NCBI GenBank assembly: GCA_025403435.1
Contig: CM046347.1
Location: 21,082,028 to 21,146,027 of the forward strand
DNA from: Artocarpus heterophyllus
Taxonomy: Eukaryota; Streptophyta; Magnoliopsida; Rosales; Moraceae
DNA: 64,000 nt
Direction of reading: 5' to 3'
Made by a program: the position numbers and the translations under genes. Positions 47,395 to 59,600 of the stretch are shown piece after piece. Position 1 is the first letter of the stretch. Each line of letters begins with the position of its first letter. The notes under the pieces are model-generated. The model had not been told where the DNA came from and ran no database searches. It saw nothing but the letters and a program-made list of their open reading frames with translations.

Positions 47395-48864
47395 GATGAG
47401 ATGAAAGAAGAGTAAATAGAAAGGAAAAATTAAGATAGTAAATTGCAGAATCCTAGAATTCCTTCTTCTTTTTGAGGAAAAGAAGAATTTTTAATGAAAA
47501 AGAAGAGGATTTGCGATTTAGAGAGAAAATAACAAATTAAGAGAGAAAAAGTGAACTCGGAGAAATAAGCTCTTATGCACAGTAAACGTATATGTAAACA
47601 ATGATTAAACCACTGTATATGACACGTATAGAGACCACGTGGGAGAGACAGTGTGCATCAAACTGATTTAAGATTTGAACTAGGCCCAAATGTTCTTAGT
47701 TGAAAATGGTCAGGTTGTTTCGGGCCTTAACACATTTAGAACAAGTTAAATAACAAACATAAAATTGAAAACCAATTCGTATGAATCTTAAACCCAATTC
47801 AAAGCCCACTATAGATAAAGTTAATTATGAACAACAAATCTAATTTAACGACAACAAGGATCTTCCTGAATGATATTTAAAATCATTTCATAACAACACA
47901 ATCTTCCAGCAACTCAAATGATTTTGTTTTAATCAAAACCTTATTGAACAATGCATACACCCATATGTTATTCATAATACTTAACATCTATCAATGGATT
48001 CATCATCATTACTACCAAGGGTTTAGAATGTGACTAACCTTGAAATCAATACGATTTACGTCTTTCAACGTAGACCATATCAACGAACAAAGACACTAGA
48101 TGTTACTACTTAGGAACATCTACAATCTCCACAATTCTACTTATACAATATATAATTTCCTCATATAACAAAACCTTAGGTAACCAAAAGATTCACTGAT
48201 ACACTTAAATACAATGTACGTAACGAAATATTCCAATTTTGAGATTCATGCATTCTAGACTTTACACAGTCTCAACAGACCAAAAGTCTAACATTTATCT
48301 CTCTCAAGATTCAATACCATGATTCCCAACTTATATCATATTCCTCAAATATATAGAACTTTTAAGAAAAGATATTGACACTTATGTGCTCCATCGAATC
48401 CACACATAATCATTACTTAGGTTTGAATCAATTACGAAAAATTTGGCATATCTATGTCAAACTTTAAAATCAATAAATCAAGCCTTATATTTCTTATTGT
48501 TTTTCACGAGACAAAAGGCTCTTAAATCCTCGTATCTATACGAATTTCTCATCGTTTATACGAATTAGATATGCTTATAGATCCAAATATTATACGAATC
48601 TCTCATAAGCAATCTACTTATAAACTCATTCCATATAATTATCATTCCCTCATAACTATTAATACTTTCCTTCTATATAATTATTGTACTCATATAACTA
48701 TTAATATTTTCATTCTATGGCATTTCCATGTTACATCCTTCTAGACTGTATAAATCAATGTGAAGGTTCATTTTGATGATGACAATGAAAATTCAGCTTC
48801 AAAACCATCTCAAAAATATTTTTTTTTAAAGTGGTGCTACACTCCCTAGGTTAACCGAACCTAG
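47395..48864 (-). other. Element D leader, 1.47 kb, non-coding
   Basis: It lies between primer site and first ORF where gag would start. No gag-like frame or stop-riddled gag remnant is visible. This is the likely RNA packaging region. Confidence 0.5.
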
Positions 48865-48876
48865 GCTCTGATACCA
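48865..48876 (-). other. Primer-binding site of element D (initiator-Met tRNA type)
   Basis: The minus strand reads TGGTATCAGAGC, complementary to the 3' end of plant initiator tRNA-Met, seven bases after the 5' LTR. Confidence 0.9.
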
Positions 48877-48883
48877 AAAATTC

Positions 48884-50862
48884 TGTAACGCCCCTATATG
48901 GGGGTTAACAGTTTTTAATGAGATAAAATAAAAATAAATAATAAAAGTAAAACCTTAAAGATTAAAATTTGCCCGGGACTTAAATGAAAACTCTCAACTC
49001 AAAAATAAAAATATAAACGACAAATAAACCACAGTTTTAATGTAGCACCTTAAATTTAATAATATAAACTGTTGTCATCATCATTTTAACCCTCAACACA
49101 TTGTAATACAGTCACAGAAAGTAACAATTGATGCTTACATTATCATGAAGAACATTCTCAACAATTGAAGCAGTCCCAATGTAATATAGCTACATCACTT
49201 CCTCAACTATATTTCTCGTAGCCACCTCACACTTAGTGAGTCCTGAAAAGATAAAAATATAAGGGTATGAGCAACACTATGCTCAGTAGAGAAAGCCATT
49301 ACTCACCTTTAGGTTTTTATCATTACCACATTAAAACCTGCATGGTTAATAAGTTACATCATATTCCAGATTATGAGGTTTATTATGATCACATCTTATG
49401 GATACCGTAGTTAATCATTACCAAGTGTCATAATTACACATTTATACAAATATTACCAATCATCATTGTTCCTAGGTATCCATGTTAAATTGAGTATCAC
49501 TCAACTCATCGAAACCCAAATGGGCGCACTTGATCACCCTATAAACATTCCAAGGGTGTTCCGGTGAGGGGACATCAAGCCCCGAGTTCTCACCAAATCG
49601 ATTCCTGTACAGTGTGTTCTGGGACTTTCAACCCAAGGAAGCGTCATCGCCTTCCCCCTATTTTACCTTTTAGGGTATTCATGCCCAAGGACGTAACCGT
49701 CGCCCTCTTCATGTCTCACAATTTCTCTATATTGAATCATTATTAATAGAGTTAGTTTTCCTAACCATGCTTCTCAATTTATAACATGTGTCAATTCATT
49801 ATGTTCCTCGCCGTACAATACAAGACGAGTCCATGTCATAGTTTCATATGTGATAATCATATAATATCAGTTCAACATAGATATATATATATATATTGCG
49901 GCAAAACAATCAATTTTAATTCTATAAAAACCTCACAAAAGATGAGTAATAGAATCCCTACCTTTTAAGCTTATCAACAGTCTCTTAATCCTGGAATCAA
50001 TTAACGTTAGCTCCATACTCCCTTGATCCTAAGGCGTGCATAAGGACAATTAAAACTAAAGCACAACATACAACTACATTCATAAAATTTATTTTAATTT
50101 AATCTTAGAATTTCAAGAAATAACCACTGCCCATAGAGGTATTACAAAGTTTAATAATATAAATTTTCTATCTAGGGCATATACACTTAGACTTCATACA
50201 TATGCTCCAAAATAGCAACAAACATATACTTAGGTTTAAGAACGTAAATTTGAATAATCCTTTAGTATAAAAGAAAATTTATAAATGAAAGACTAAATTT
50301 GTTCATAAGATTCTAACCTCGGATTATGGTTAGTTGGAAGCTTGAAATGGCTTCAAAACAGGTTCCTTTACTTCGGTATGACTGAAATTCTTGCTCAAAT
50401 GGAGGTGATGGTGGCTGATTTTTATGGCTGCCTTGAAGAAGTTCTCTAAGTATTTTGCTTCAGCAAAGAAATGAGAAGAAGAGTGTGGGAACCGTGGAAG
50501 AGAAAGGAAGAAAAGATGAAGTCTTTGAAGAGAAGTGATGGAAACAATTATAGAGGAGACATGTTGAAGCATGTCACGGAGGAAATAAAGAAAATGAGGG
50601 CCAAGAGTAGTTGGAAAAGATATCCTTATGTCTCATCTAAAGACTTTAACACACATAATGCCAATATGACATTTTTGAGATTTATTAGAAGTTCTAAGGC
50701 TTTTTAGTAATCATACTAAATAAATATAGGAGAATTTTAGAAAACTTAAAAATAGATAAAAATAAATATTATAAGATAAATTTAAATGAAGCAATTTTTT
50801 TTTATACATTAAAAATTAATTTAATTACCTCAATACCCGTTAGGAGAATAACGGGTGTCACA
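48884..50862 (-). repeat. 5' LTR of element D (1979 bp)
   Basis: It has the same length and ends as 42641-44619. As the upstream LTR on the minus strand, it must hold the promoter that would drive the NABP-LOG transcript. Confidence 0.95.
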
Positions 50863-52786
50863 ATAATATATGCAAATATCTTCAAACGTATAAAAGCATT
50901 TGAAAAATAAGGCATTTTAAAACATTTTTCTTCATGCTATAGGTGAGGTTTAAACTTACCTAGACTTAGCTCTACCGTTCTCATTTAATTCCTTTTTCCT
51001 TTTATTAGTTGACTTTTATGTCTTATTTCGAATATCACGTGACTATTAGCTAACCTTTTTTATTATCAATCTTTTCGATTGATAATATAACTTAAATATT
51101 AAACGTCCATTCTTTTTTACTTAGCCTCATTCTTATTGGTTTATTTCTTCATTACTTAACTTGAATATTCTCTAGTCAAACTTCTTGTCTTGCTTAACGA
51201 TTTCATTATTTAACGTAATATGGAATATTTTCCATCTAATAGCGTCTTGTTAATTCGAAGTGTTCGGATTTGTTTTAGCAATTTTCTTAAAAATGATGAT
51301 TTTATCCTTAACGGGTTTTTCGCGAGTCACTTAGCTTATTAAACTTTTCATTTTACTTTACCATTCCATCGTTTAAGAGGTACAGAAAAATTCACCTAAT
51401 TCGGTCATTTCAGGTCTATTTTGGTCTTTTTATACAAAATGACCGTTTTGCCCTTGATGTTTTTCTCTTTCTTTCTTAATAAACACTTTAAATTCTTTCA
51501 AACTTGGAATTCGTGGTTACTCATTGCCTATAGTAGTGTAGAAAACTAACATTTCATAGTGAAAATTCTATTTCTCTCGTTTTATGGTTTTGACCTAAAA
51601 TACAAAAATCTTGACATTTTTGCCCTAGGACCAAAAATAATTGTTTTATACTAGAAAGTATAGTTTTTAATAGGAACTAAAACTAATAAAAGCTTCTTGT
51701 TTAATTCAAATAATTCTAAAAAGTTTTCCTTATTTCAAAATTATGTGATTAAAATCTCATAAAATTCATATCTTAAAATTGGTATAGAATTTTCGTGAGC
51801 CGTCAGCATTTCCTAACCATTTCGATATGATCTACAACTTTCATGTTTTAACTTTTCTCAAAATTGTTCATCTTCATATACTTTTCGGATGGGTAGTACC
51901 AAAATCCTTATATTATAGCTTGATCCGTTTGGAATTCAAGCAGAATTTCTTCACAAAAGTTGTCTGACTCAATGTTTCCAATAAATTTTATGTTGAACTC
52001 AGAAAATAATTCAACTTCTAAGGGCCTCAAGCATTTGATTCTTTCAAAAATACCTTAAACATACTTTTTTGTATCTTAACTTATCTCAACTTGATTTCTA
52101 AGGTTTAATCTCATTTAAACCTTTCTAATCATTTAATCAAGAACTTATTACATAATAAAACATACCATAACATTTTCGTTTCATGCCATGACTCAAAATC
52201 ATTTTGTCAAACACTTAGTTTGCTTAAACTTAGTGTTTATGACAAAGTTTGTAACACTTTGTCTTTTAAACCTTAAACTATAGTTTTATATCTTTTTATC
52301 ATCATTATCATCCTCTTAACGTAGCATTTAATCATAACACAAAGTCCCATATATATGCCATAATCTAAAAAGATTACAAACCATAATCTTAATTCATGAA
52401 AACAAAATATTTTTCAAGACTAGGGTTTAAGAATTTCCCAAAGATTTCTTCAAGCTGTTGATCCTCCTTTGAATGCTTAAACCTTGATATTTCTTCTTGA
52501 TATAAATCATAGCAAAGCCTCTATCAAAACCTATCCATAAACTCAAAACCACTAAAACCCATAGGAAAAAGTTAGGATTTTAACCTTCAAGAGTGACCAT
52601 TCTTGAACTAGAGCACTTGAACTTGATTTTAAACTTGATTAGAGGTTGAATTTTTTGAAAAATACAGAGGGGACATAGGGGCTTATGGCCAGTTTCTTGG
52701 GAGTTAAATGGGTGTGTTTTTTCATGTTGTGTATGAAAATGATGGCGACAATTTTTTGATCTTGTCACTTAAACTAATCACACACC

Positions 52787-52826
52787 CCCCCCCCCCCCCC
52801 CCCCCTTTTTTTTTTTTTTTTTTTTG
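52787..52826. repeat. Poly(C)-poly(T) tract within C2
   Basis: A run of more than 20 C is followed directly by a run of more than 20 T. Such tracts slip in replication and are error-prone in sequencing, so its length is unreliable. Confidence 0.9.
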
Positions 52827-55283
52827 AAATTTTAGCTTAATTTTGGGCTTATTTGCAATTAGAAGTTTTGTCTCCACCACCTGTAGAAAACGAAGCCTAT
52901 GTCATAGATGGGATGGGAGTTTTCCCATCTTCCAAGTGTTACTTGGTGAGTCCTACATCAACTTTTTTTTTTTCAAAAATACCTTTAGGTATTTTACAAA
53001 AACAAACTGGGGACCTAAATGCAAAGAAACTTTGTTCCCTCTCCATTTACCACAACCGGTTCTTTAAGGGGAGATTTGAAATTACTCCACCATTTGGGTG
53101 TCTCCAAATTGCCCCACATTATCCTTTTAATAGTCTAAATTTATATTGACAATATTTTTTTTGTACTATCGATGACTTCCCAAACTACCAGTATTCTTCT
53201 CCATATAGTATATGAGGTGTCTTAACCTTCCATACCAATCCAAATTCTGTAAATGGTGTAATAATTCTTATACTGCTTACTTTATACAGTTCAATTTCTA
53301 TACTTGCTTAACTTTATGCAGTATAGCTTTTATATTGTTTAACTCTATCACTATAATCCTTATACTGTATTTTTCTCATATCACATGATTTTATACTGCT
53401 TAATTTATATGCTGTATAATTTTTTCATATTTCTATACAGTATTTTCCTTAAACTGTATTTCTGTATTAAAATTTGTTGCAACTCATTCTAGAATAATTA
53501 AGCTTTGTAGCTTGTTTTTTCTTGCTTAACGTAGGACTTATGGTGTGACTTTTAATCTTAAAAATCCTATTTTCATTTTTATGAAATTTTTCATAAAAAT
53601 TGGATTAAAACATTAATCCTTATTACTCTTTATGCTCTTAAAATATCTAACAAATTTTCAAGTATAAAATTTAACTCACAAAATTTGATCATAATTTACT
53701 AAACATAATCTTTAATTATTGTATATTTAATACATTAGAAATTCTTGGGTGTCACATTATAAGGTTCAAAACAATTTATTTAGCGTTTTATTTGTTATTA
53801 AACCCTCTATTTAAGCATTTTTACGCGTCTTTTGTAGTTTTTTTTTTGTAAAATATGTTTAATTATCAATTTTTATGGTCTTTCTATGTTTAATTTTATT
53901 TTGGTAATTTTTAGAATTATTTTCTTAAGTTAAATAATTAATTTTTGTAAAATAGAATTAAAATAGTAAGTTTATTTAAGTTTTTTTTATTTTTTTATTT
54001 TATTTTAAAGTTTGATTTTAATTTTTAACTTAGTTGTGTGTTAATTAAGTATGTTAATAATATTTACTTATTTTTAGCAAATTTTTTTTTAAATAATTAA
54101 TTTTTCAAGGCTAAAATGAAAAGAAATCTTGATTTCAGCGGCAGAAATGAGAATAAAAATGCAAGAAAACTTCAAAACTGAGGTCAAAAATAGAATTCTC
54201 AAAAGATTTTAGCCTTCACCATGTCAGCCACCTCGAGTCAGCAGGCTATCGCCCTTATCGAGATTTCATTCACCAGTCAAGATTGAGTCATCGATCAGTC
54301 ATCAGTCAGGGGTTTACGCGCTAAAATGTGTCTGGCTTCCATTGGTCCCTGCATCCCAAGTTCGTGTCGTTGTGGCCGACACGTGGGCATCTCAAAACTG
54401 GTTCTTGCAAAGTGTAGTGGTGTACATGTGATCCTTTCATTTGCGCTAACCAAAGACCAGGTCAACAGTTGAAATAACTCCTTAGCTAGCCGGCCTTTTC
54501 TCCTTGTATTGCAGCCTTTGGATATCTTATTTAATGGTACAGATTAGCCCTTTTGTGGTAATGCCCTAAGCTGCAAAGCACCTAATTTCAAACGGAAATT
54601 TGCATTAGCAGCAGTTGGAATCCACATAGAAAAGGAGGAAAAAAATTTAACTACTTTTTTCATTTGAGGAACTCAGCCTCACTTGTGAAGCAAGAAAAAA
54701 AGTGGCTGAGCCCCCATTTCTAAATTTTTATTTTCTCATTTTTTTAGTTTATAAAAAATATTATATATTAATATTTTGTAAAATATTTGAAATATTTTAG
54801 AGGGTAAGAGAGCAATTTGGGGAGTGGTGAACTCGCCGGTTCAGTCCAAAAATACCAGGCTATTTTTAAACTCTTTTTTGTAATATTTTTATTTGTTTAA
54901 TGCTAATATTTGCGATGTTTATTTTTATTATATTCTTATTTAATTTTTTGTAGGGATTATGGTGCAACTTAGAATTCATGAATATTTTATTTAGTAAAAT
55001 TTTATTTTTGTGATTCTTAAATTATGTTTATTTACGCTAGACTTATTGTTTCTAATTAACTAACCATGCGTTATATAATAAAATAAATCATAATGAGATT
55101 AAAAGGAGATTTGAGATTTAGGAATTTGTGTATGATATTATAAATTGCATATAAGTTAGGAATAATCTTGCATGATTTGTTTGGTTGCTAAGCAAAAATC
55201 CCAAGCTCATAATGAATTCTTGATGGTCGTAATTCACGTAGGAATATGATGAATTAGCAAATAGAGGATATTTCTAGCGTAAC

Positions 55284-55720
55284 TTGAAAGAGAGCATTAG
55301 GATATTCCCTAAATCGACTACTCGTTCCTCCTTCTTTTCTCTTCCACTCTCCGATTTGCACGACCAGATCTTGACCTCGAACATCGACAAACTCCATCGA
55401 CCAGATCATGAGCTACGCGATATCATCGCCTTTATCTTCTTTAGCATGGGGAACAACGATGACAGGCGACGAATCTCGTCCTTGAAAATCATTGCCTCAT
55501 GTTTGTGCTTCAAGAAAAATCGTGATTGGGTTCTTCGATCAGACTTTGGGTGGCGATTAGCGACGTTCTTTTCGGTGTGCAAGTTTCGGGTCTGATAAGA
55601 CCATTGGTTTTGAGCATGATGGGGTGATGGTGTCAGAGGACAAGCGGCAGTGCATAAGGGGTGGCATTGGCTGGCAGCGACCACAAGAAGAGGGGGAGTT
55701 TAAAACAGAAAATCTTAAAT
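55284..55720 (+). other. GC-richer segment with an open frame, origin unknown
   Basis: A 103-codon + strand frame (MKESIRIFPKSTTRSSFFSL at its start) and an antisense frame overlap here. The CT-rich start and hydrophilic content look like a gene 5' end or a non-LTR element leader. No family is recognised. Confidence 0.25.
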
Positions 55721-55758
55721 GAAGGGCAAAATAAGAAAACAGAAATTTTGAAATATAA

Positions 55759-56030
55759 AAATGACCTATTAATTACTATAGTTTAGTAGATGGGTTTTTA
55801 CTTCAACAAGTTTTAAAAATGACCTATTAATAACTATAGTTTAGTAGATTGGTTATTTACTTCCAACAAATATTTAATTCCAACAAATTTTAAAAATGAC
55901 CTATTAATTACTATAGTTTAGTAGATGGGCTATTTACTTCCAGCAAATATTTACTTCCAACAAATTTTAAAAATGACCTATTAATTACTATAGTTTAGCA
56001 GATGGGCTATTTACTTCCAGCAAATTTTAG
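55759..56030. repeat. Tandem repeat, four units of about 60-90 bp
   Basis: The unit begins AAAATGACCTATTAATTACT and contains ATAGTTTAGTAGATGGGCTA and TTACTTCCAACAAAT. Copies start near 55759, 55814, 55894 and 55968. Units 2 and 3 carry an extra ATTTACTTCCAACAAAT block. Confidence 0.9.
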
Positions 56031-56908
56031 TGTTGGTCTATTTGATGTAATTTCTCATAGGTATATGAGCCTAGATGTCCTCCACCACCCCAACCTTAGG
56101 CTTGGCAAACATCTACATTTTGAATTTGGCATTGAAGTTTTTTAGTATAAATTTTTTAGCAATGTAATTTAAAATTTTACAATGAAAAAATTGTGTGTTT
56201 TCTAATAAATAATTTCTATGAAAAAAGATGTATTTATTTACTAAATAATTATTTTATAATTTATTTTAAAGATAAAGGGTATGTTGATCAAATCAAACAA
56301 ATTACTTTTCTAATGTATCAACCAAATAACATAATTATTCTTTCTATCAATTCTTTTTTTTTTTAGCATCTATCAATATTTATTGCCATTATCTTTCCAT
56401 CAGCATTGTAGGGTCTATTTGGTAAATAGATTCAAATTAGTGATTTGATTTGTGTTAGTATAATTTGAATTAAGATTTGAGTTAGTAATTTGAATTGTTA
56501 TCCTAATTGACATTTGGATGCGCATTTAAATTTTAATCTTAGTATATAATAAAATTAGATTTTGTGTTTGAAAAAGTAGTGAAAATTGTTTTTGTTTTAT
56601 TAACAAATTTAATAAAATCTTAATGTTAATGATCCTAAAAAATATGCAATATGGATCTTAATATATTCCTCTATTCATTAAGAACACAATAAAAAAGAAT
56701 CATCTCAATTGGATATCAAACGCAGAAGTTATGATTTTTTTTTCTTAAATATAAGAGAGATAATTTCAGTTTTTACTATAGCAAAAATATCATAGTATCA
56801 AAAGTTTAGGGGGGAAATTCTTGATACTCAAAAGATTCAGATTTTAGGGAAAAGAAACACATGTCCAGAGGATTCTTGATACTTGAATCTAAATTTAAGT
56901 CCATTGAG
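56031..56908. other. No gene recognised
   Basis: AT-rich intergenic DNA. A MITE-like stretch (GGGTCTATTTGGTAAATAG near 56410, with many TTTGAATTA/TAATTTGAAT words to about 56530) may be present, but no second end was found. Confidence 0.35.
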
Positions 56909-57373
56909 TGTTGGAAATTAATTTTTCATGTGGGCCTACATATGTATTTAAATGTGTTGTTTAATGCTATCTTAAGGTAAAGCCTAAATTAAAGTGATAT
57001 AATTAAGATAAAGTTGAAAGGCTTTTGGGTATTAATATAAAGTATGGGTCATTATTATTAATAATATATGTGTAGATACCAATTTGTAATTTTCAGATTT
57101 TATGATGGGCAAAATTGAAAATACATTAAAAAAACTAAAGTTATTTATTCTGGTTATGGTCCCCAATCCAGATGTACGTTTATTTTTTCCTGTTTTCTCT
57201 GAAATCCTATCTTCAAGAAAACTTCAAGGAGTACGTATTGGATTGGAAGACAGTAACCCACAACAATCCAAAATCATGAATCTAGGTATGCTTCCGCAAT
57301 TTGGAATTATTTCTCTCAATGATTTAACATGAACGATCTTGGTAGTATTCTGGTTTGATTTTGGTTTCTAACA
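56909..57373 (+). repeat. 5' LTR of the Copia element
   Basis: It starts TGTTGGAAATTAATTT and ends GGTTTCTAACA. It has about 14 extra bases near 56993 (AAAGTGATATAATT) compared with the 3' LTR and several substitutions. Confidence 0.95.
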
Positions 57374-57375
57374 AG

Positions 57376-57387
57376 TGGCATCAGAGC
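57376..57387 (+). other. Primer-binding site, one mismatch to initiator-Met tRNA
   Basis: TGGCATCAGAGC follows the LTR after two bases; the usual sequence has T where this has C at the fourth base. Confidence 0.85.
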
Positions 57388-57699
57388 AATTTCATGTTGA
57401 ATTATTGAGAAATTTTTTCTCAAAAGTTTTGGTTGAAAAAGGTTCGGTTGAATAAGGTTCATTCTGTACGTACGTTTGTGGATTCATTAATAAGGTTCGG
57501 TTTGTTTAATATGGATTCGTTAATATGGATACTGTACGTACGTTTGTGGAATTAAATATGGTTGTTGTGCGAAATTGTTGACTTTGCCTTTTGTTTCTTT
57601 TGTGAATCAAGGCTGCATTCATTTAACAAAAAAAAAAATTAATGAATCAAGTATTGCATCGATTTTTTGATTTCTTTGAAATCGTCATGCATATGAGTG

Positions 57700-58250
57700 A
57701 AGTAACCCGTGGGATTACCGGCGGCAATCTCACTGCCGCCGGGAAGGAAAACGAGCCGCGACCCTCAGGCGGCACCGGAATGGAAGAGGCATGGTCTCTG
57801 GCCTCGGCGAAGGAGTGAAAACAGCCGCCAAAAGTGGCTGCTCAGCCGGCCCTGCTGAGTTTCGCCTAAGGGAGAGAGGCGACTGTTTTTGGGTTTCACC
57901 GGCGGCTTGTTGTTCCGCCGCTGGCGTCGGTGCCCTCTGAGTGCAGCCATGACGTCCCACCAGCGACCCCTGGCATCGTTACCCAGGGGTCGCGACCCCT
58001 GGGGGTGAGAAAGGTTCTGGGCTTCAGCCCAGAGCTTCAACTGGTTGCACGGGCCGAAGAGGCCCGTGACCAGTTGGACACCAAGGGCCTCAACCCTTGG
58101 GTGACCCCAGTTTTTTTTTTTTTAAAAGGAGAGAACCGAAGGGGTGGGGGCTGAATGTGGACTTGGGTTGGGTTAACCTGACCCGGTCCATAACCCAACC
58201 CGATCCCTTTGACCTGCACAGTCAACGGTCAATGTTGACTTTGACTATTG
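57700..58250 (+). other. GC-rich leader block with a cluster of hairpins and palindromes
   Basis: It lies between primer site and gag. The stems are CCGGCGGCA/TGCCGCCGG (57718-57742), a perfect 22-bp palindrome centred on TCGCGA (57982-58003), TCTGGGCT/AGCCCAGA (58016-58033), a stem of about 16 bp with a 2-base bulge around GAAGA (58038-58076), and CCAAGGG/CCCTTGG (58081-58100). Open frames on both strands here are a by-product of high GC. The position fits an RNA dimerisation/packaging signal, but capture of foreign DNA is also possible. Confidence 0.8.
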
Positions 58251-58814
58251 ACATGATCCAGTTGACTTTTTTTAAAAAAAAATTTTGGGGTCAATTTTAG
58301 ATGCAACTTTAAAAATTCAAATTGTGTTTTTAGATGATTAATATTATCAAATTAATTAATTGAACCAATAAGCTATCAAAGTAGCCTTTTTTGTGGATGT
58401 TGATTAATTTGTGATATTAAGATAGTTGTATGAATTTAATTCATGCGAATATTAATCGGCCCAAAGGAAGCTTAATATTTGGCCGAATTAAATTCATACC
58501 TGTAGTGATAAATATGTAACAATTATATGGTTATTTTTTGCATATAAATAATAAATACATCCAAAGATTAGCTTATTATTTGATATGATTTATTGTTAAT
58601 ATTTGATCACTACACCAAGAATACCACTTACAAGTTAATATTTCTGTCCAAAGACTAAATGTTAATGTTGTTACAGGTTTCTTGTGATGGGATTAATCAT
58701 TGTTTGAATTTTATTGGTTGTTTTATGTGAACTCTTATGTGAATATGTGATTTTGTTCTTTGTTCAGTTGTACCATCATCTTCCTCGATATCTGCAAATG
58801 TTAATTCAATTCCT

Positions 58815-59600
58815 ATGCTAAATGGGACTAACTTCAAGGACTGGAAAGAGAATGTGTTAATCGTTCACGATTGCCTTGATCTGGACTTAGCCATAAGGGT
58901 TGAAAGCCCCACTATTACAGATTCTAGTTCCGCTGAGGATAAAAAGGAACTTGAAAGATGGGATCGTTCTAACAGAATGAGTCTGATGATCATTAAGAGA
59001 GGCATTCCAGAAGTCTTCAGGGGCACTGTAATTGATGAGGTCACTACTGCCAAGGGTTTCCTTGAGGCCATAGAAAAATGCTTTGCAAAGAATGATAAGG
59101 CTGAAACAAGCACGCTTTTGGCGAGCCTGATTTTAATGAGGTACAAAGCTAAGGGAAACACAAGGGAGTACATTATGTAAATGTCTCATCTGGCTTCAAG
59201 ATTAAAGACACTAGATCTGGAAATTTCTGAGGATCTTCTAATGCATCTTGTCTTGATTTCTCTTCCTACACAATTCAGCCAATTCAAGATCAGTTAAAAC
59301 TGCCAGAAAGAGAAATGGACTCGTAACGAGTTAATTTCTTATTGTGTGCAAGAGGAAGAAAGACTGAAGCAAGAGAAGACTGAAATGCTCACTTGGCTAG
59401 CACCTCTAAGGACAAAAAGAAGAAAAGAAAGAAAAGCAATGAAGCTGCTAAAGGTCCAGCACAAAAGAAACAAGATAAGGATAAAAATGATGGAAATGTT
59501 GCTTGTTTCTTTTGTGGTAAACCTGGACACATGAAGAAGGTCTGCACCAAGTATCATGCTTGGCGTGCAAAGAAAGATATGCTTATCAATTTGGTTTGTT
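58815..59600 (+). pseudogene. Copia gag, broken
   Basis: The frame starts with the Copia gag signature (MLNGTNFKDWKENV), and the coding context extends upstream to about 58760. It runs to a TAA at 59178, resumes in frame, meets a second TAA near 59295, and shifts frame near 59390. It then shows a Lys-rich linker and the zinc knuckle CFFCGKPGHMKKVC (C-x2-C-x4-H-x4-C). With two stops and a shift, no full capsid protein can be made. Confidence 0.9.

Larger units (their letters stand above)
42641..50862 (-). mobile_element. Young LTR retroelement D carrying NABP-like and LOG-like genes
   Basis: The element is 8222 bp with perfect 5-bp duplication ATAAT (42636-42640, 50863-50867). The LTRs are 1979 bp each and differ at seven positions I found. 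The primer site TGGTATCAGAGC (initiator-Met type) and a polypurine tract fix the orientation as minus. The interior is 4264 bp without gag, protease, reverse transcriptase or integrase. It holds two sense ORFs, one like viral nucleic-acid-binding proteins and one like LOG. It must use proteins of another element to move, so it is a large non-autonomous (LARD-like) element with cargo. Confidence 0.9.
41532..53756 (-). mobile_element. Solo LTR copy C2 (minus strand), split by element D
   Basis: On the minus strand it starts TGTGACACCCAAG at 53756 and ends GACAGGTTGTTACA at 41532. It is flanked by the perfect duplication TTATA (41527-41531 and 53757-53761). It is homologous to C1: for example, the block around CTACACTACTATAGGCA is in both, as are the segment ending CTTCATGCTATAGG and the segment near TTAGGTATGGAT. 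Without the 42641-50867 insert it is about 4.0 kb, like C1. Confidence 0.85.
41503..55300 (+). repeat. 3' LTR of element A, split by nested insertions
   Basis: The first 29 bases (TGATAGCACACAATAATGCA..) are followed by the reversed solo LTR C2. The LTR resumes at 53757 (TTATAAGGTTCAAAAC). 53757-54710 matches 29502-30545. 54710-55300 continues as an Athila-like LTR end (GGATTATGGTGCAAC, GATTTGTTTGGTTGC), but its end is not clear. Confidence 0.7.

Noticed and set aside
55759..56030. CRISPR-like regular repeats
   Set aside because: Direct tandem units without unique spacers, in a plant genome.
57730..58225. Several open frames on both strands, GC-rich
   Set aside because: They overlap each other within the hairpin block of the Copia leader. 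High GC lowers stop frequency, and no family is recognised.
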